A stretch of 6,155 nt of DNA from NCBI GenBank assembly GCA_015055785.1, contig SVHQ01000114.1, positions 1 to 6,155 of the forward strand. Reading direction: 5' to 3'. Each line of letters starts with the position of its first letter. The stretch's first letter is position 1. This DNA is from Clostridiales bacterium (GTDB taxonomy: Bacteria > Bacillota_A > Clostridia > Christensenellales > Borkfalkiaceae). This document shows, piece by piece, positions 5,270 through 6,155 of this stretch. Made by a program: the position numbers and the translations under genes. Below the pieces are notes generated by a model. That model saw only the letters and a list, made by a program, of their open reading frames with translations, made no database searches and was not told where the DNA came from.

Positions 5270-6155
5270 TTAATCAAGTAATTTAAAGCCAAAATCCTTT
5301 AAGGCTTTCTTAATTTCCGCGATATGCTCATAATTTCTCGTTTCCAAAACAATACGCAAATAACAACCGTTGACATCCGAACCCTCATTCGCACGTTCAT
5401 GATGCACTGACGTCACGTTACCCCCCAAATCGGCAATAATGCGAGATACGTTTTTCAGCTGACCGGGTTTATCCATGAGTTCAATCATGAGCTGACAGCT
5501 TCTGCCCGACATTAAAAGTCCGCGCTTGATGACACGGGAAAGAATGGTCACGTCAATGTTTCCACCCGAAAGCAAACAAACGGCTTTCTTGCCTTTCAAA
5601 TCCACCTTGCCAAACATAGCCGCCGCAACGGGCACCGCGCCTGCGCCCTCCGTCACCAATTTATGCTGTTCCATCAACGCCAAAATCGCAGCGGAAATTT
5701 CGTCATCGGTCACCGTCACAATTTCGTCTACGTATTTACTGCAATATTCATACGTCAAATCCCCCGGCGTTTTTACCGCAATACCGTCCGCAATCGTGGA
5801 AACGTTGCTCAGCGTTTCAATTTCACCATGCTCAATTGCATTTTTCATAGACGGCGCGCCTTTTGCTTCCACGCCGTACACTTTGATGCGAGGATTTAAG
5901 GTCTTTAAAGTGTAAGCAATACCCGAAATCAAACCGCCACCACCAACAGGCACCAACACCGCGTCCATATCCGCGATTTGTTCCATCAATTCCAAAGCAA
6001 TCGTGCCCTGCCCCGCAATGACGTCCTCGTCGTTAAACGGATGAATGAACGTATAACCCTTTTCATCGCGAAGCTGCAAGGCTTTCTTATACGCATCATC
6101 ATACACACCTTCGACAAGACATACTTCTGCGCCGTAGCTTTTCGTAGCCTCCACT
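5270..6155 (-). CDS. ilvA: Threonine ammonia-lyase, PLP-dependent, with C-terminal ACT domain (5' end cut by window edge)
   Basis: The enzyme deaminates threonine to 2-oxobutyrate and ammonia, the first committed step to isoleucine or a catabolic step, using PLP in the cytoplasm. The visible 294 residues are the C-terminal three quarters of a protein usually about 400 residues long. They begin in the conserved EATKSYGAEV and contain the PLP-phosphate loop PVGGGGLISG (about 69-78), TEGAGAVPVAA (about 168-178) and the cofactor-contact LSGGNID. A single ACT domain starts at about MIELMDKPGQLKNVSRI and runs to the end. One ACT domain and this length point to the medium-form enzyme rather than the two-domain biosynthetic IlvA of E. 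coli or the ACT-less TdcB. The PLP lysine and true start lie beyond the right edge; the GTG at 6154 is an internal valine. The ACT domain suggests allosteric control by an amino acid. ridA follows on the same strand. Confidence 0.94.
   Translation of the reverse strand, partial: VEATKSYGAEVCLVEGVYDDAYKKALQLRDEKGYTFIHPFNDEDVIAGQGTIALELMEQIADMDAVLVPVGGGGLISGIAYTLKTLNPRIKVYGVEAKGAPSMKNAIEHGEIETLSNVSTIADGIAVKTPGDLTYEYCSKYVDEIVTVTDDEISAAILALMEQHKLVTEGAGAVPVAAAMFGKVDLKGKKAVCLLSGGNIDVTILSRVIKRGLLMSGRSCQLMIELMDKPGQLKNVSRIIADLGGNVTSVHHERANEGSDVNGCYLRIVLETRNYEHIAEIKKALKDFGFKLLD

Noticed and set aside
4931..5281. Open frames of 64-94 codons running through the 101-bp repeats on both strands
   Set aside because: The period of 101 is not a multiple of three, so the same DNA is read in different frames in each unit. 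The repeated peptide in them follows from the DNA repeat, and no plausible ribosome binding site supports them.
6152..6154. GTG as start codon of the threonine ammonia-lyase
   Set aside because: It lies inside the conserved EATKSYGA region in the middle of the fold, and the frame is open to the window edge. It is an internal valine codon.

Overview
The window reads as chromosomal DNA of a low-to-moderate GC Firmicute, most likely a member of the Clostridia. The evidence is the strong AAGGAG/AGGAGG ribosome binding sites, a Bacillus/Clostridium-type LexA box, a clostridial YtrB-like ABC exporter pair, and a medium-form threonine ammonia-lyase with a C-terminal ACT domain. No phage, plasmid or transposase gene is visible. 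Most of the window is housekeeping; the unusual material is in the short intergenic regions.

Left part (1-2538). A minus-strand SOS repair operon, uvrB then uvrA, with uvrA running off the left edge. uvrB has a near-consensus promoter with a palindromic LexA-type operator on the predicted start site. A second strong promoter points the other way and drives the next operon.

Middle part (2539-4372). A two-gene plus-strand operon encodes an ABC ATPase and a six-helix ABC-2-type permease, with overlapping genes. Dyads at the promoter look like a repressor site, but no regulator gene is present. A minus-strand gene for a 118-residue protein of unknown function (winged-helix-like N-terminus, one C-terminal membrane helix) converges on the permease, and their stop codons overlap.

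Right part (4373-6155). A hairpin terminator, then ridA and, upstream of it on the same strand, the 3' part of ilvA. IlvA makes a reactive enamine/imine intermediate and RidA hydrolyses it, so the pair is functionally coherent. The 326 bp between them hold two almost identical 101-bp tandem repeats plus a partial third that ends exactly at the ilvA stop codon.

The most interesting signal is a short element of about 31 bp, present three times. It has TTCAA, four bases, TACATGGTA, one base, GC, then a T-rich tail. One copy fills the uvrB-uvrA gap and two lie in tandem before the 118-residue gene. The copy nearest each gene sits directly at its ribosome binding site. I do not recognise it as a described element. 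No complete new defence or mobile system is visible.
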